64,000 nt of DNA from Straminergon stramineum (Eukaryota > Streptophyta > Bryopsida > Hypnales > Calliergonaceae), in the NCBI GenBank assembly GCA_963920665.1, contig OY987263.1:28322547-28386546 (forward strand), read 5' to 3'. The position numbers were made by a program, and so were the translations under genes. Positions 61,675 to 64,000 of this stretch are shown here, piece by piece. Below the pieces are notes generated by a model. It was not told where the DNA came from. It did not search any database and saw only the letters and a program-made list of their open reading frames with translations. Numbering within the stretch: position 1 is the stretch's first letter; the number at the start of each line of letters is the position of its first letter.

Positions 61675-62664
61675 ATCTCCAAATGCCCAAGGCACCACGA
61701 TTTTAGTGTGAACTAAACTTTGAAGTTAACTTAAATCTTGCCAAAGTAATATTTTCAAGTATTTTTTTTAGTGAAGCATTAAAGATTTTGTTTTGGAAAA
61801 ATATGTTTGTAATTTTCTATTGAAGATTTTATGTAATGGTGTTCATTACAAATGTTGATTTTGTAGTGTTAAAAGCTCTTGGAGATAAGCCTCAAAAACT
61901 CTAAATTTTGGGAGAAAGATCACATTGAAATTTATTTTTAAATTTGTAGAGAAATTATTGAGAAGATGTAAATTGATTATAGTTATGTATGCTATAATGT
62001 CCTTTAACCTCATTTTTTTGTGACCTCAATTTTGATTTGACATATAAAACAGGATTGAAAGACTTCAAATTAATTTCTCAATTTTAATTCTCTCTAGATT
62101 AAACATTATAATCTATTAATCCAAAAGTGAAATTATTGTATTTTCTTTTCCTATGTGATCCATGACATGTCTAGTTTAAAAATTGATAAAATTTGACAAA
62201 ACATGGACTTCTCATTAGTTTAATTTTGAACACACTCCAAGAAACTTAGGAAAGGCCTCAAGTGGACATTTTAAGGATTAATGAAATCTTTAGGCTTGCA
62301 ATGTAAGATGACTTTGATCACCATTTATGGAAAAAATTTGCACTGCAAACTTTGAGATTTTTTTTTGTGTTGAAGAATTGAGGTGAAAGTCTAGGAATTT
62401 TTATTAAAAAATGCAGTTGATTATCATTCTTTAAAAAATTGTTAAGTAGAAGTAGGTCTATGATTGAAAGAAAATATAAATTGTTAGTAGCTCAAAGATG
62501 GGATTGAAATAATATAATCCCAATGGTCAAAGTTTTTTAACAAGCAAACTTAACCTTGTTAAACAATTTTTTTTGAAAAATTGTGAAAATTACCTTCAAA
62601 AATGAATCCTATAAGTTATTTTTTTAGAAAGATGCTCTAAATGCCCAAAATAAAAGATTGTCAA

Positions 62665-62965
62665 TAACTTTCACTTAACAAATCCAAATGGAATGAATTA
62701 AAGCTTCTTAGCTTCCCATATAGATAAAATTACAATCTATGAGAAACAAATTTTTTGAAATTTTGAAATTTTTTTGTGTGACGATTTTTGCCTATCACAT
62801 CAAAAAAAGGACTTTTTGTGCCATAACTTTTACTCCTAGGCATTGCATGAAATAAAATTTATATTACTCAAAAGCTATTGTATTTTTCTATCTTCACAAA
62901 AAGTTTCAAAAAATGAGGATGAATATTGAGATTGTAGGAGCCTGCCCAAAATCCATTTTGTCCCT
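62665..62965 (+). repeat. Dispersed repeat copy (partner at 32790-33115)
   Basis: It aligns with the reverse complement of the partner copy over about 300 bp with many substitutions and small indels. Non-coding. Confidence 0.6.
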
Positions 62966-64000
62966 CGAGGAGAGAATGGAACTTTAGGATTTATTTTGTA
63001 GAATTTTCTTGAATTATATGAGATGAATTATTAGCTAGGGATTGGCTATATATGAGTGTTGTAATTAGCAATGTAATTCTTGAGAGTAACTTTAATTGCG
63101 AGATAAGGATTAGAGATTAGAGACAAATAATTTGTCTAGTTATGTTTACCTTGGGTAGAATTTTATTCAATAGCTAGGAATTGACAATTAGACAAGTGAT
63201 TTGTTTATTGTGTGATTCTTTGTCATAGAGGATTTTTATGTATCTTGAGATTGGCAAACTGTCAAGCAATTTGAGTTTCATTGAGAACATACCTTATGTG
63301 GATTATAAATTGGGTCACAAATTTGATTATGAAAGTTGTGAGAAGTTGATAAGCAAATTGACATAGAGTGAGATGTGAAGGAAGTATTTGCATGGACTAT
63401 GTCAAATTAATCTTCTGAATTAATTGTCTTATTAATTGTGAGACTACTTGATGTTTGAGTTGAATATAAGTTAGAACTAGAGTATTGTAGATGTAAGGCA
63501 GCTTCGACACTCTCTAGGAAAAGATTTAATTAATGAAAAGATTTAAAGTTCAGCACCAAAAAAAGGAATTTTTAGGAATTTTACTTTCTGGATAGATGAA
63601 TAATTATAGTTTCACCCTTCATCCAATCTTTATCCTAAATTGTCAACCCTACCTCAACTACTATCTTTGTGCATGTGTCCTTATTGTAGCTTCGATAGTT
63701 ATAGAATGTCTAGAGACAAATGAAAAGACAAGCTCTTTATACAAATGAGGTGGTCAGAGGTGAAACAATCTATGTGGGATATGTAAATTAGGATTAGTAA
63801 GTGTTCAACCACTTATAGTCAAGTCAAATTATCCCATAGCCTTTGAGGATTCATGATGGACAATGGATTTCTTTATGAAATGACCTCTCCACACTTTACT
63901 TACAATGTACATCAATAAAGTGATTCATATGCTTGGACACCAAAATTCTTCTTGATGGTAGATGGCACATGAACCTTGTATCTACCTTGAAGCCCTAATT

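Larger units (their letters stand above)
60451..64000. other. AT-rich intergenic DNA with dispersed repeats
   Basis: No gene was recognised to the right edge. Two dispersed repeat copies at 61361-61674 and 62665-62965 are listed separately. Confidence 0.6.

Overview
The window reads as nuclear DNA of a land plant, most likely a bryophyte and probably a moss. It holds spliced genes with GT-AG introns of a few hundred bases, a chlorophyll a/b-binding protein gene, a plant callose synthase gene of about 48 exons, TTTAGGG telomere-type repeats, plant MITEs and a solo LTR. The moss assignment rests mainly on the antenna protein, which looks like Lhcb9 (known to me from Physcomitrium). It is an inference from sequence features, not a database result.

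Layout. 1-915: degenerate tandem repeat of about 220 bp with one inverted unit. 916-3820: AT-rich, no gene seen. 3821-5880: two-exon antenna gene (+) with a G-box promoter. 5881-10850: intergenic, with one dispersed repeat copy near 7.0-7.4 kb. 10850-29681: callose synthase gene (+), with all 48 exons placed in consistent phase and a MITE in intron 33. 29682-37584: intergenic repeats, including a large foldback and two MITEs. 37585-60450: one 22.9-kb element bounded by 27-bp terminal inverted repeats. 60451-64000: intergenic, with two dispersed repeats also found near 31-33 kb.

The 22.9-kb element is the unusual part. It carries two divergent spliced genes around an AT-rich centre. The leftward gene (44210 to 38739) encodes a DUF7869-type, DDE-like presumed transposase. 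The rightward gene (50007 to about 57654, perhaps on to 58401) encodes a ParB-like domain, a long variable tail and a 28-residue repeat. A NIF/FCP1-type HAD phosphatase-like domain follows it. Roughly 60 copies of a 20-bp perfect palindrome, CATCGGGAGATCTCCCGATG, and its variants fill introns, UTRs, subterminal regions and even coding sequence. I saw none outside the element. A ParB-like protein encoded among many palindromes suggests a parS-like binding system, but that is a hypothesis.

This copy is decayed. Thirteen in-frame stops are all explicable as C-to-T changes of CAG, CGA or CAA codons. There are also three small indels and a solo LTR inserted in the coding repeat. The two host genes outside the element look intact.
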